Shown here piece after piece: positions 51,801-63,150 of a DNA stretch of 64,000 bases. The DNA is taken from the NCBI GenBank assembly GCA_000231825.2, contig JH720328.1:747334-811333 (forward strand), written 5' to 3'. Under the pieces are notes generated by a model, which was given only the letters and a program-made list of their open reading frames with translations, was not told where the DNA came from and did not search any database. The position numbers and the translations under genes are program-made. This DNA comes from Tetrahymena elliotti 4EA (taxonomy: Eukaryota > Ciliophora > Oligohymenophorea > Hymenostomatida > Tetrahymenidae). The stretch's first letter is position 1, and every line of letters begins with the position of its first letter.

Positions 51801-54800
51801 CTAAAAAAAGATATTACTATAAGAGGGAAGATTCTAAAGATAAACCAGAAGAGTATTTAGGAGCTATTCCTTTAAGATTTATTTATGAAGTTAATATGCT
51901 TGATCCTAAAGAGTATGACAGAAAAGATTATCCTTTTATTATCAAGGCAAGTTATTGGTACAAGAAGACTAAGCAATGCTCTAAAAGAGAATTTTTCTTC
52001 TCATGCTCTACTAAAGAATAATATGAAGTAATTTTTAAAACATAAGCAAAACATTAATAAAGTAAATTAAAAATAGGAATGGTACATTTACTTAAATATT
52101 GCAAAAACAAAAGCTCTGTAAGATGAATTCCTTAGAGAATATGGTAAAGTTAACATTTTAAAGGGAGGTATGGACATAGATGCAACTATCAAAAATTTGA
52201 TTGAATTCAAAAAATCTCAAGTTGTAAAATAAGTTGACCCCAAAAGGTAAAGAAGAAACACTTAAATACAAGGCAGCAGTCCTAGCAGCAAGAGATATAA
52301 AGAGTAAATTTTTTGATTTTTCATTCTTTTTTTGTCTCTTTAAACTAACTAAACAAAACATTCTTTAAATTAATTTATTTTACTATTTTTCTCTAAGTTT
52401 AATCAATCAATCAGTCAATAATAATCAGTCTTCTTGAACTGTACAAAACAATTTTAAATTAGATGATAATTTATTTTAAAACAAATATGAATCATTCAAT
52501 CAGTCATAGTCTCCTTGAATTAAACAAAATAATTTTAAAATGAATTTAATTTATTTTACAAGTTTTATCAATCAACCAAGCAGTTATTGCCAGTCTTGTT
52601 GAACGAAAAAAATAATTTTTAATTTATTTACAATTTTATTTAATAAAAATTGAATTAATTTACAAAATAATTAATTAAAAAGTAAACCTAAAGAGATTGA
52701 TGACACAGAAGAACAAAATTAAAACCAGAAAAACCTTTAAGATAATTTAAAAAATAGCTTAGAATAATTCATAAAAAGAGGTATGATCCTTTTCTTTAGT
52801 TAGCTATTTGCATAAGCTCTTCGTAGTAAAGATGATACTATTCTATTTGGAGAAACTACTAAGGCTTATAAAAATCTAAATCTTAAAGCAATTCAAATGA
52901 CACACCATAATTATAAGTCATCTAATAGTATTTCATAGAAAGCTTCTGTAGATTATGAAGAATTAGATGTTTAGAAAGGTAGTATGATTATGGCCCAAAT
53001 AAATCCTTCGCTATTAAATAATCCTCCCAGTTAAATATTAGATGCTAATGGAAATAAAAAAAGAGTAACTATATTTAGCTAAAAAGAAACTTAAAATAGT
53101 TCTCCTACTCATAGACCTAAGATAGAATCACCTCCCGTCAAACGTAAATCTATACTTCTTAATGGAACAGGTGTTTCTACAACATTTGGATTAAATGAGA
53201 CCTAAGGAATTTAAAGCTAAGCACCATCTGAATTTCAAGCAGCTATGCAAAACGGAAACAATAATATGAATAAACAAAACTTTAATTTCGACTAAGATAA
53301 CACTCCAACAAAATTAGTTTTAAACAAAGTTAACTGTGATAATATTGTTAATGAAAATGAAAACTCTGAAAGACTAAAATCTTCTTCAAAGCCACCTATT
53401 TAACAATAAAAATAACCTATTTTACCTCCAGGCCTCAAACAATAAATTGAGACTTACCCATACAAGATAAATGATTAAAATTAATATGAGTAAAATGAAT
53501 AATTTGGTCAATAAAGAATGGTCTAGAATGAATAGCTTTAAAATAATGGAATGAAAAGAAACTTGTTAAGTTCTTAACCAAGTAAATATAATGAAAATGA
53601 GCTATCTTAGCCTAAGTTACTGGTAAATGATAAAGTAGAAGAATATGATGGTCTCTCTGGATTATAGCAAAAAAATAGAGCAGAGAATTATTCTCCTGAT
53701 TAAAGCCCACCATCAAGTAACAGAAGAAGTGCTTCTCCTAACAATTAACCTAACAGCAGTAGAGTCAATTATTAATAAGTAAAAGGAATAAATAATGTGG
53801 CTGATATGAAGAGGTCAAGCACATAAAGCACTTTAAATATTATGATGAATGCACAAACAAATCAAACAAATAGTTTTTATAATACAAATAACCCTAATAA
53901 TTTATTGAGCATGAGCTCTTCTCCTTCTATTAATCCATAATCTAACTCTTTAATCCACTAAAACAGCTTCAACTTACAAAATTAAAACATCAACGATTTA
54001 TCTAGAAATTAATTTGATGATACCATGTAAAGCAATTATAAATAGAATCACTTTAACAACTCTTAAATAAGACACCCATAATCCTTAAACCATAATGGAA
54101 ATTCATTCACTAGCTACAGATAGAGTGATTAGTTCTATGAAGATGACCAAAATGGTAGAATTAGAGAGCTTTCTGGTAACTCAAATATATAATCTGATTT
54201 CTAAAAAAAGATGAACAATAATTCAAGCAGACTCTCTAAGTCCATGCAATAAAGTGCTATGATGCCTATCTCTAAAATAAACAACATTTATGGAGACAGT
54301 AAGCTTTCTTATTTTCTTTTTTCAAATTAAAATAGATTTTCAAAGGATTCTCAAAAAATAAATAAACAAAGCTTCTGAATTTTTTCAATCCAATTATAAT
54401 CTCTAAAAGCTAAACAAAAAAAGTCCATTAACTCTCCAAATAAAATTTATCTGGAAATTAAATTTGATAGAAGCAAATTTGATCTTGAAAGATAAATATT
54501 TTTTTTCTATTTTTATCACACAAACAACCAATCAAAAACTCAAAAATTGATCATTTAATTTCTTCAAATAAATTTTTTAAAAGAAATTGTCTGTCAAATA
54601 ATACATTTTTTAGCAAACACATAGAATAATTAAAGATAATTATTTTTGTTTCTGCAAAATTTGTTAACTTTTTGAATTTGTTAAACTACCATTCAAATAA
54701 ATTTTTTAAAAGAAATTTGTCTGTAAAAGAAATTTTTTTAGAAACAAATAGCAAAGCCATAGATAATTATTTTTATTTTTTATTTAAAACTTTGATTTTT

Positions 54801-55247
54801 TAATAATTAATTTTAAAAATAATAGAAACTTACAAAGCAAAAGCATTAAAAGTATAAAACCCTATTAAAGGAGATCTATAATTATAAGAAGGGAGTATCT
54901 ATGAAGTTAAAATTAGCAAAAACTCGAATTAAGAATATGTTTAAATAGTTTCAAATAATAAATCAGGTATTTTTAAGAAGGAATTGTTTAAATTCTTTGA
55001 AAATCCTGAATTAAATTCTTACCAATTTTCAATGAATTAGAATTATCCCTCATAAAATATGAGCTATGATTATGGTTAATAAAGATAAACAGATAGTATA
55101 CCTTTAAGTAAATCAATAATTAGTAATGATATGTAGAATATATCTGGCTATTAATAAATGCCTCTCTCAAATATTACTCCTTTGTCAATGTATCAAAGAC
55201 AATTTGAAAGAAACAACAAATAGAATAACTAAACTCAATACTATTGA
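45821..55247 (+). CDS. Soluble-type adenylyl cyclase (ADCY10-like): two cyclase domains, ATPase, SH3-like C-terminus
   Basis: Multi-intron gene of roughly 2,100 residues; TGA at 55245-55247. Exon 1 (45821-46504) holds cyclase domain 1. FADISGFTNL supplies metal-binding Asp50, and GGDIFKFAGDAMIVVW supplies Lys96 and Asp100, almost the same spacing as in animal soluble cyclase. Exons 47400-47796 and from 48495 hold domain 2 (NKFLMDDKGSTLIVVFGLPP, GTGLVFAGVVGTSGNRREYS, GDSVNLSARIM). Then come a P-loop GDMGMGKSLFL (about 49.08 kb), a Walker B LILCLEDLQYADP (about 50.07 kb) and an STAND-ATPase-like helical part to about 51.5 kb. A region ending YWYKK...WYIYLN (51.8-52.1 kb) may be PH-like. A long Q/N/S-rich tail follows. 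The last exon (from 54826) encodes an SH3-like fold (AKALKVQNPIKGDLQLQEGS...GIFKKELFKFF). It should make cAMP from ATP in the cytosol or cilia; there are no membrane segments. The animal enzyme is bicarbonate/Ca2+-regulated; that is not shown here. Confidence 0.88.
46505..47399 (+). other. Large intron 1 of the adenylyl cyclase gene (895 bp)
   Basis: The donor ATG|GTAAGAAATT follows the end of cyclase domain 1. The acceptor AAAATAAG precedes GTCAAAGCC, the start of the exon leading into domain 2. It is long for this window, and its sequence is AT-rich without recognisable genes. Confidence 0.7.
47797..48494 (+). other. Intron 2 of the adenylyl cyclase gene (698 bp)
   Basis: The donor TTAA|GTAAGAAC (phase 1) and acceptor TTTAATTAG|GA join RAVLCSYAIKNQL to the CKCSIGIGTGLVF strand of cyclase domain 2, splitting it between its two metal/substrate halves. 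Confidence 0.75.
51750..51792. repeat. TTAA/TTGA microsatellite in an intron
   Basis: A run of attt, ttaa and ttga tetranucleotides inside a short intron of the cyclase gene. Confidence 0.6.
52391..52610. repeat. Three diverged direct repeats within a cyclase intron
   Basis: Blocks beginning with TCAATCA and containing AGTCT(T/C)CTTGAA followed by AAAAnAATTTT recur near 52.40, 52.49 and 52.57 kb. They lie inside the intron of about 380 bases between the PH-like region and the disordered tail. Confidence 0.65.
54299..54825 (+). other. Intron before the SH3-like exon, with internal duplication
   Basis: The donor GGAGACA|GTAAGC and acceptor AAATAATAG|A (527 bases, phase 1) join the Q/N-rich tail to TYKAKALKVQ. 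A segment starting ttcaaataaattttttaaaa at 54563 is repeated at 54692 (about 129 bases apart), so the intron grew by local duplication. Confidence 0.75.
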
Positions 55248-57856
55248 AACAAAAATTGATTTACTGCTTTTTATTTTGCTTATTTAGTTTCTTGATAACT
55301 TCCTCTCTACTTTGTTATTTTGCAGAGAATAAGAAAACAAATAAAATTAGCAAAATAAAAAAACATCTGAATAAATAAACAACCAAATGTAAAAATTAGA
55401 TTTTAAAATAAACTATAAATAAACACACACACAAATATAAGATTTAAATCTGTAGAAATATATTAAAAACAACAACAATAACAATTAATTGTACTTTAAA
55501 TAAAAACTCTTTCTTTACTTCCAAATAATTTAATTGTTTATAAATCTTGATAAAAGTAAAAATAATTATTATTATCTTAACAAAATTAAAACATCAATAA
55601 ATAAATAAATAAAATCTCATATTTTTCAAATAGTATATTATACGTTACTTTGTTTTTTACCTGACTAACTAATTTTAGATCATTTTCTAATTGTTTTGCA
55701 TTCATATTTATTTTTGATTTCTAAATTTTACGCTAAAAGTTTATAAAATAATTATTTTGTATATTCCAACCACCAAACTTTGTATCAGCTTTCGATTTCT
55801 GAATATGATTAGATATTTATTAATTAAGTATTCAAAACAATAATTAAATTGATAATTTAATTAAATAAAGAAAAATCTAGCTACTTTTTCTCAATAAAAA
55901 ATAATCAAGATGATAACTTGATTTAAACTCAATGTACAATAATATGCTAAATAAATTAAAACCTTTGATTATTTTTTCTTTTAAAAAGTAATTCTCATTA
56001 CTATTTAAAATATTGATTATATTAAAAAAATGTTTTCTACAATACAAAATTAAATGAAGGTTAAAATTTTTTTTTTTAAGTTAAATTAATTTTTACTTAA
56101 CCAAAAACTTCATCTTTTTTATTTATTTAATTTAGATTTGTTCCTTTTATAGTAAAACAAATAAAAATGAGTATCTTAAAAATTTTCTTAATATTTATCT
56201 TATTTTATCTATAAATAATACTTTTAAAAATAAAGCTTGCAAAAAAGGTAGATGTTGGTTTATCATACTAAAAAATTTAAAATAAATAAATGATAAAAAG
56301 TATGATTTTAGAGGATAATGAATTAACTTTTATCTTTTGATAATAATATAGACATTTTATTAAAAGGTCTTTAATTAAATATGAATTTTTTTTTTTGATA
56401 AAAAAATAGAACAGTTTACTTATAGTAGAAACATAGCAAGCAAGTCTTTTAATTATAATTAGATATTTCTTCTATTTTACTAATTATTTTGCTGATGATT
56501 TTTTTGTATTTAATTTATTTCTGATACAAAATTAAAAAGCTATTTGTTTTGTGAGTGAGTTATTGGGCCTACATATCCTTAAAATTATCTTTCCCTTATT
56601 TCAAAAGTCCCTACTCATTATCAAACATCAAGTTAGTTCAAGTAAAAAGTATCAAATAGAGAAATTTTTAGTTACTTGTTTGTTTTTTTTGAGCTTCATT
56701 TTTATGCCAAAAAATTTAATGTTTTTATTTAATAAGTTTTTTGAAATAATTGGATTATTAATTATTCAAATTAAGTCTCTTTCCATCTTTTTTTGTATTT
56801 TTTCTATTTCAAAAATACTTACTGAGATAAAAAAATGAATAACAAAAGGCTCATTAATATTGTTTATTCCATACCAAACTTTAACAAAAAGAGGACATTT
56901 TAAAATGATTTAAATAATTATTAATATTTTTTATTGTTAATCTACAATATCCTTTTACATTCAAAATAAAAACTTTTTAATAGGTACATTAAAATATTTT
57001 TTTAAATGAGTAGAAATAAATTTACATTAAGATTTTCTCATTCTTATTGGTCTACCCAACATTATTTTTTTCATATTAGTTTGCTAAAATGCTAGTAAAA
57101 CTGTAAATTACAAAAATAATACTTTCACTCAGCAAAATTATTTTGCAACACTTTGAGTTTTGGAGAGGCATTTTATGTGAAAATATCATAGAAAATGTAT
57201 TTATTAACTACAATGAATCCTATAATAAACTTTAATACTTTTGAGAAAACTTAGAAGCATTTATTTCAATTAAATATCATCTTCTAACAACTAATTTTTG
57301 GAGTTTTTCCTTTTTGCTGTTTTAACAATGATTAAAAAAATGCAAGGGTTGATAGGAATTCATAAATATAATTGAAACTCAAAATGTATTTATGTTTTAC
57401 TGTATAAATATTTTGAGATAATTTATCAACTTATTTATTTCTTTTTAAACAAATAAATAAATATTTCATTTTTATTCACTGCAATTTAAAATAAAATTTT
57501 TGATCAGGTTATGGAAAAAAGTAGAGATGAATGAATCCTCAACCAGATAAATATCTTTTGCTTACTTAATGATGATTAGGTAATATTTTTTTTCTAATCA
57601 ATCTTAAAAAAGATATTTTAGGAAAAATTGTATGACTTCAATTTTTGGCTTGGCTTGCTATTTCATTTCAAATCAATAAAAATAATTAATTTATGAGTCT
57701 TTATTAATTTGTTTGCTTATTTATTTCTGGTCTTCTTTGCATTCATTCAATTTGTTAAATTGTGAGAAACAAAACAAAAAGTTTATCAATAATAAAAAAT
57801 AAAAATACAAATTAGAAAGATTTCACAAACTTAAAAAAAAGCAAAATATAGATAAA
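55248..57856. other. Intergenic, 2.6 kb
   Basis: AT-rich region between the cyclase and the beta-trefoil-like gene. The only candidate coding unit is a 57-codon hydrophobic frame at 56167-56340. The open stretch after it lacks a convincing start. Confidence 0.55.
56167..56340 (+). CDS. Possible small membrane or secreted peptide
   Basis: An ATG in good local context (ATAAAA then ATG) opens 57 codons ending in TGA. The first 18 residues (MSILKIFLIFILFYLQII) look like a signal peptide or membrane helix; the rest is Lys/Ile-rich. The base composition is like the intergenic DNA around it. In DNA this AT-rich with a single stop codon, frames of this length arise by chance, so I treat it as doubtful. 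Confidence 0.2.
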
Positions 57857-58468
57857 ATGTTCGGCGGACATCACCATCATCACCACCACCACCACAGTGG
57901 AAGCTAAGGTTATCCTCAAATGCCTCAACAAGGATATCCTTAATAATAATACAATCCTTACCCTACCTAACCTATGCCTGTTGTTTCTAACACTGGATAT
58001 GGCTAACCCTAGGTTTTCTACAACTGTACCATTAGATCTTACACTAACCCCAATCACTATCTCTTTGTCTCTAATGATGGTGTTAGAGGTTACGGTTCAG
58101 ACTATGATATTAGAACCCACACTAACTTCGAAGAAAGAAATAAATTCATTATTGAACATTTAGGAAATGGAATTTGCATCATTAAGCATTAACTCTCTGG
58201 TTAAATCCTTTTTGTTGCTAATGACGGTAGCAAGGGATACAATGGAGATTACGATGTCAGATCTCACCCTCATGTTGAAGAAAGAAACAAAGTTTAAGTT
58301 TTGAGAACCTAAACTCCTGGTGTTTGGGCCATCTAATCTACCGTTTGCAATTAATATCTCTTCTGTTCTAATGATGGTGTTAATGGATACGGAGCTGATT
58401 TCGATGTTAGATGCCACCCTCACATTGAAGACAGAAATATGTGGTTTATTGATGGATTCAACTACTGA
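57857..58468 (+). CDS. His-tract, three-repeat (beta-trefoil-like) protein
   Basis: Intronless, 203 residues; TGA at 58466-58468. The start MFGG is followed by nine consecutive His (five CAC in a row at the end) and a Gly/Tyr/Pro/Gln-rich linker (YPQMPQQGYPQQQYNPYP). Three repeats of about 45-50 residues follow, each with a core like YLFVSNDGVRGYGSDYD followed by RxHPHxEERN. Three such units of a small beta-rich module suggest a beta-trefoil, a fold often used for sugar or actin binding, but I do not recognise the family. The gene is markedly richer in G+C than its surroundings and uses C-ending codons (CAC, TAC, AAC, ATC), the pattern of highly expressed ciliate genes. There is no signal peptide or membrane segment, so it is probably abundant and cytosolic. 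The His run could bind metal. Confidence 0.82.
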
Positions 58469-59778
58469 TAAATGTTTATATTTAAATATATTAAAAGGCA
58501 CTTAAATGCTTTCTTATGATTTATTAAATTTATAAATATTTTATTTACATATTCTATATTAGTTAAAATAAATAAAATATCTTAGTTCTCAAAATTTACA
58601 ATATATCTTAATCACAATTTATTTAATAAAATATTCATTCACTTTTTCTCCACAAATCAATTAAATATTTAACATAATCATTTACTTGAAATCAACATTT
58701 ATAAAAAAAACAATCAATTTCATTTATGAAATTTTATTTGTTCATAATTGTTTATTAATCTAAAATACTTCAATAAAAAAATATTTTTACTCCATTCAAC
58801 AAAATGGATTTTCAAATTTTAAATTTTGAAAAATGCCCATATTCTTATTTTAAAGCGAAATAACAAACAAAATTCATCTATCTTTAAAATATGATATATT
58901 GTTTCAAGAAAAATCTGACTAGGAAAATATAAAAAAAGAAGAAATGTGCATGCTTGTAATCTCTAAGATTTTTATTTTGAATTTTTTGTCTTTTGATTCT
59001 TAATTTTGTTTATTTATTTATTTGGTCTTTAGTTTTTATTTGATTTAATTTTATTTATCTATTTATTTTTTATTATTTTATTTTTATATTTTCATAATTT
59101 TGATTTATTTATTTTTAAAATAGTTAATCATTTTTAATATTATTTGAGAGATATATAGAGAGATGATTGGAATGCTGGCTGAGTCTAGAATCTACAAAGC
59201 TTTAGTTTTGTTAAAAAATATTTTATATGTTGTTTTAAAAACTAAAAGAGAATTTGATTTGTTTTCAATCATTTATTTATTTGTTTTGTTTTTTTTTGAC
59301 AATACATTATTTTTTACTTGCCTTTCAGCAATAGAGTAGAATTTATTGTTAAAATTAATGATCACTTCTTAAAAAATATGGCGAAGCTAAATAAAATCAC
59401 AGATTTATCATTTTTATTTTTGGGCATGACTGTGAATTTATTGTTTGTTTGTGGTTTAAAAACTTAAAAGTCATTAATTTTTACAATTCTTTCTCTTTTC
59501 TTTTTTCCTCTTTTCAAATATTAATGAATTATTATTTATCATTCTTTCTGATCTCTTTTTCTTTTTAAGTTAATTAATTTATTCTTTGTTTTAAAAGATA
59601 TATCTATCAATTTAAAGTTTTTTCTACATATAATTTTTTAATTAAGAAATCATAAATATTAATACTTTATTCAAACACTAAATTTTTAAAAATCTTTGAG
59701 AAAAATAATTAAATAATAAGAAAATAATAGAAAAAAATAAATTTTAAATATTTTTTAAAAATCATAAATATGAATTAT

Positions 59779-59805
59779 GTTGTATGTATGTATGTATGTA
59801 TGTAG
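59779..59805. repeat. (TGTA)n microsatellite
   Basis: Five to six uninterrupted copies of tgta/atgt in AT-rich intergenic DNA. Confidence 0.9.
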
Positions 59806-60294
59806 CTTTTGATAGTAATACTTAAATTTATTTTGCTATGCTTTTTTCAATAATAATTATTTTAAAAATTAAATAGAATTCTTGAAAGAAATTAAAATAT
59901 TTTGCAGATTACATGAAAATTATTTATGATCCTTTGATTTGTTATTCTTAAATATTTTATTCTAAGAACATATTTCTAGATAATCTTTGAAATTATTTCC
60001 ATTTTAGTTCAAAAATATTTTATTTAAAAATATGAATGAAAATTTAAGCAAATATCTACTGTAATAAATATTATTGTTAATCAATTAAATATTGGGGAAT
60101 CAATTAAGATTTTTAAGAAGAAAATTTGGTACGAAAAATTTAAAAATCAAATTTAATTAAGAAAATAAAAAGAAAGGATTTCAGTTAAAAATGAAAAAAT
60201 TTTTTGAATTAATTTTGAGGTTAAAAAAGAAAATAAAAGATTCTTTTTTAATTAAAAGCAAAAAAATTAATTAAATAAAGATAACCAAACTTTA

Positions 60295-60480
60295 ACAGCT
60301 AACTCCAAAAGATGCCGAGTTACAAATCGTTCAAAGTTTTTATCCATCCTTTAAGTTTTTAACATCGCGGAACTTTAAATAAAATATGCATTCAATAACT
60401 ATACCAGGCAATAAGTTTTTAAATACGAACATGTGGGTTATAAGCATGTCATCCGAACTAAATTAGATAAATCAGTATCA
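60295..60480. other. GC-raised island, candidate non-coding RNA
   Basis: Stands out from the flanks by words such as gatgccgagttac, catcgcggaac and catgtcatccgaac. An inverted repeat acatg...catgt near 60430-60452 could form a hairpin. No open frame or known RNA family was recognised on either strand. Low confidence. Confidence 0.2.
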
Positions 60481-62748
60481 ATGAGCTAAACATTCTTTTT
60501 CCCAAATAAACAATTACTATAATATCTTTTCTAAATAGAATTATCCTATTTTTTCATAATGACAATCAAGATCGTTTAATTGAGCATTATTTTTTTATTG
60601 AGCAAATAATTCTTTTCTCCACTTTAAAAATATTTTAACTAATCTAATCTATAAAATAAATACTTCTGAAATATCCTAAAAAACTTTTATAATCTAATCT
60701 AATCAAATCCTTAAAAAAGCAAGCAAGTGAGCAAATAAATATAAAAATAATTAAAAAATCTTAAAATATTAAACAAACTAAATAAATGAATGAAAGAAAT
60801 TAATAAAGAATGAATAACAATTACCTAAAAAAAATAATTCTTTTTATCATATAAAATAGAAATGAAAATATTTCTTTAGTTTTTATTTAACTTCAAACAA
60901 CTAAAATATCTCTTGCACTTTCTTACTGTTCTATTTTTTTATACTTGAAACAATTATTAACTTTACTGTTTGATTGTTTATTAGCATGAATGAATAAATT
61001 AATTATTTTTGAATTGGTTGTTATTGAAATCTTTTTTAATTTTGTTTATAAAAGATTACTCGTTTGTTATTTTTGTATCTCTTGAGTTAAAGTATTTAAA
61101 ATTAATTATAATCCTCTTTTTTTTTTAAATAAAATATATTTTCTATTTTTTCTTTATGTTTAAAGTTAATCATTTGAAAGTATTTTTGAATTATCTTTCG
61201 TGTTCACTTGATAATTTAAGAAAGCTTGACCAACAGCAAAATTTTCCTATGCCTTTAACTTTGTTAAGTGGTAAAGATTGCAAATATTAATTAAGTGTGG
61301 ATAATTTTAGAGGGAAAAAAATATTTATTATTTTTGTTTGCTTTTTACTGAAAAGAAAACAGATAACTGAATAAAAATTAAATTGCAAAGTTAAAGAAGT
61401 CTTTTAAATAATAATATAAAAATAGTAATTAATTTACAAACTAATAAATTGTATTTGCTCTTACCATTCAAGCTTTATAAATTTACTATCAATACAAAAT
61501 GACTCTTCTTCTAATATTAGCAATTTTACTGAAAAATAAATCATGATTAACAAATTATAGCATATTTCCGAATTAAAATATTTTAAATTTGAGTAAAGAA
61601 AATGACAAAGAATTATGAATGAATATAAATATTTAGATTTATTTTCAATTTTGGATTTTCTTATTTAGAAAATAGAAATTTATTTAATTCAATAGAAAAT
61701 AAGTGTATTTTTGCTGATTTCATGAAGATTTAAACAAAAAATTGTTAGTCAAATTGTAAGTAACATAATAAAAAAACAGAAATATAGAGTATGAAAGTCA
61801 TTTCAGTTTTATAAAACATATATTTAAAATATTTAATATTAAAAATAGCTATGTATTGATAAATAAGTGAAGAAAGTTAAGTAAGTAATTATAGAAGTTA
61901 AAAAAAACTAAATTTAAAGACACAATTTTTATTGATTGTTTGTTAATTAAAAGAAACAATATTTTATTATTGTCTCACTACTTCAAGCTTTTAATAAAAT
62001 TTTGATTATGAATTTCAAAAAAGAAATGTAATAATTTGTTACTTTTAACTCCAAATACTAAATACTCAAAAATAATTTCCTAATTACTTGTATAAAAAGA
62101 AAATCAAAATAAATTATTATTTTTTGGAATTCCTATCAATCACCTTTGTTATAAATATTTAAACACCTCCAAAATTTAAGCTATTATATCTTTATTAACA
62201 ATTTAAATATTTTTTTAATTCTTTTAGAAAGCTAATGCTTCCTCTTTATTAAGATTTTTGAACAAATTTAAATATATTTATTTCTAAATATTGTGAAGTA
62301 TTCTTGTTTTCTTACATTATTTAGTCATAAACGAATAAATAATTCAAAATGAAAAAATATGTTCCTAATTACTTAATAAATTGTTTGTGCTTACTTTATG
62401 TTTTAATAGTTAAAAAAAGATTCTATCGATAAAAGAAAAAATATTTAGAAAAAGATTGATTAAATCATATCATTACTTCTAGCTCTATTACTATATGAAT
62501 TACTTACAATCAATATACAATTTAGTTTAATTAAGTAGAGTTTACAATCTATGAATTAATTTAATAATAGATATGAATAAATCAACCAACTTCTATCTTT
62601 AGCTATTAAATTTAAGAAAAAAAATTATGTTAAACAGAAAGTATAATGAATTAATTACCAATAAAAAAAATATAAATTTTAATAAACAAAAATTAAATCT
62701 TTATAATATTTTCTTTCTACTTAATTTCAGCTAACCAAGTAAATAAAA

Positions 62749-63150
62749 ATGGGATGCTCTTTATCAACAAACGAATTCTCAGGCAGCAAGCTCAAAAAGC
62801 AAATCATTAAAAATTATAATGAAATTTTTCAGCTGAGAAAGGTTCTTTTCTAAGTTGTTATGCTTCCGCAGCCTCATGAGTGCTTCATAATCAGTGATAT
62901 ATAATTCATTTATGAAAACAGCTCTGAACCAAAAGAAAATTTGAATCTTTTATTAATGATGTATATTAAAAATATAGAGTATAGAGTAAAGAGACTGTAA
63001 GAGCTGTCAAAACTTATTGACATAAATTTTAACATAAATAAAGCCTAAATCCAGTCTCTGCTTTCTTACTATAATATAACCAATGGAGATTTTATTTAAA
63101 CAACAGTTGTTTTATCAGATGAATCTTTCTCTGAAACAAACCAAATTTGA
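62749..63150 (+). CDS. Small, probably N-myristoylated protein of unknown family
   Basis: A single open frame of 133 residues; TGA at 63148-63150. It begins MGCSLSTNE. Gly2 followed by Cys3 and Ser6 fits an N-myristoylation (and possible palmitoylation) signal, so the protein is probably tethered to the cytosolic face of a membrane. The rest is mixed alpha/beta with hydrophobic helices (ENLNLLLMMYIKNIEYRVKR) and an acidic/Ser tail (SDESFSETNQI). The ATG follows AAATAAAA, the usual context here. A TTTCAG acceptor-like site at 62725-62730 hints at a 5'UTR intron. CTG and CAG codons make it less AT-rich than the flanks, supporting a real gene. The function is not recognised. Confidence 0.7.

Larger units (their letters stand above)
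58469..62748. other. Long intergenic region, 4.3 kb
   Basis: Almost entirely A/T-rich with homopolymer runs. No coding region was found on either strand. It contains a (TGTA)n microsatellite near 59.79 kb and a less AT-rich island at about 60.30-60.48 kb that might be a non-coding RNA. Confidence 0.55.

Noticed and set aside
56551..56838. 95-codon hydrophobic frame opening at GTG
   Set aside because: No ATG near the start, no upstream exon, Phe/Leu/Ile composition expected of random AT-rich DNA with a single stop codon.
57812..58501. Overlapping frames on both strands of the His-tract gene
   Set aside because: Shadows of a GC-richer gene. Only the frame from 57857 has the start, three repeats and a TGA end.
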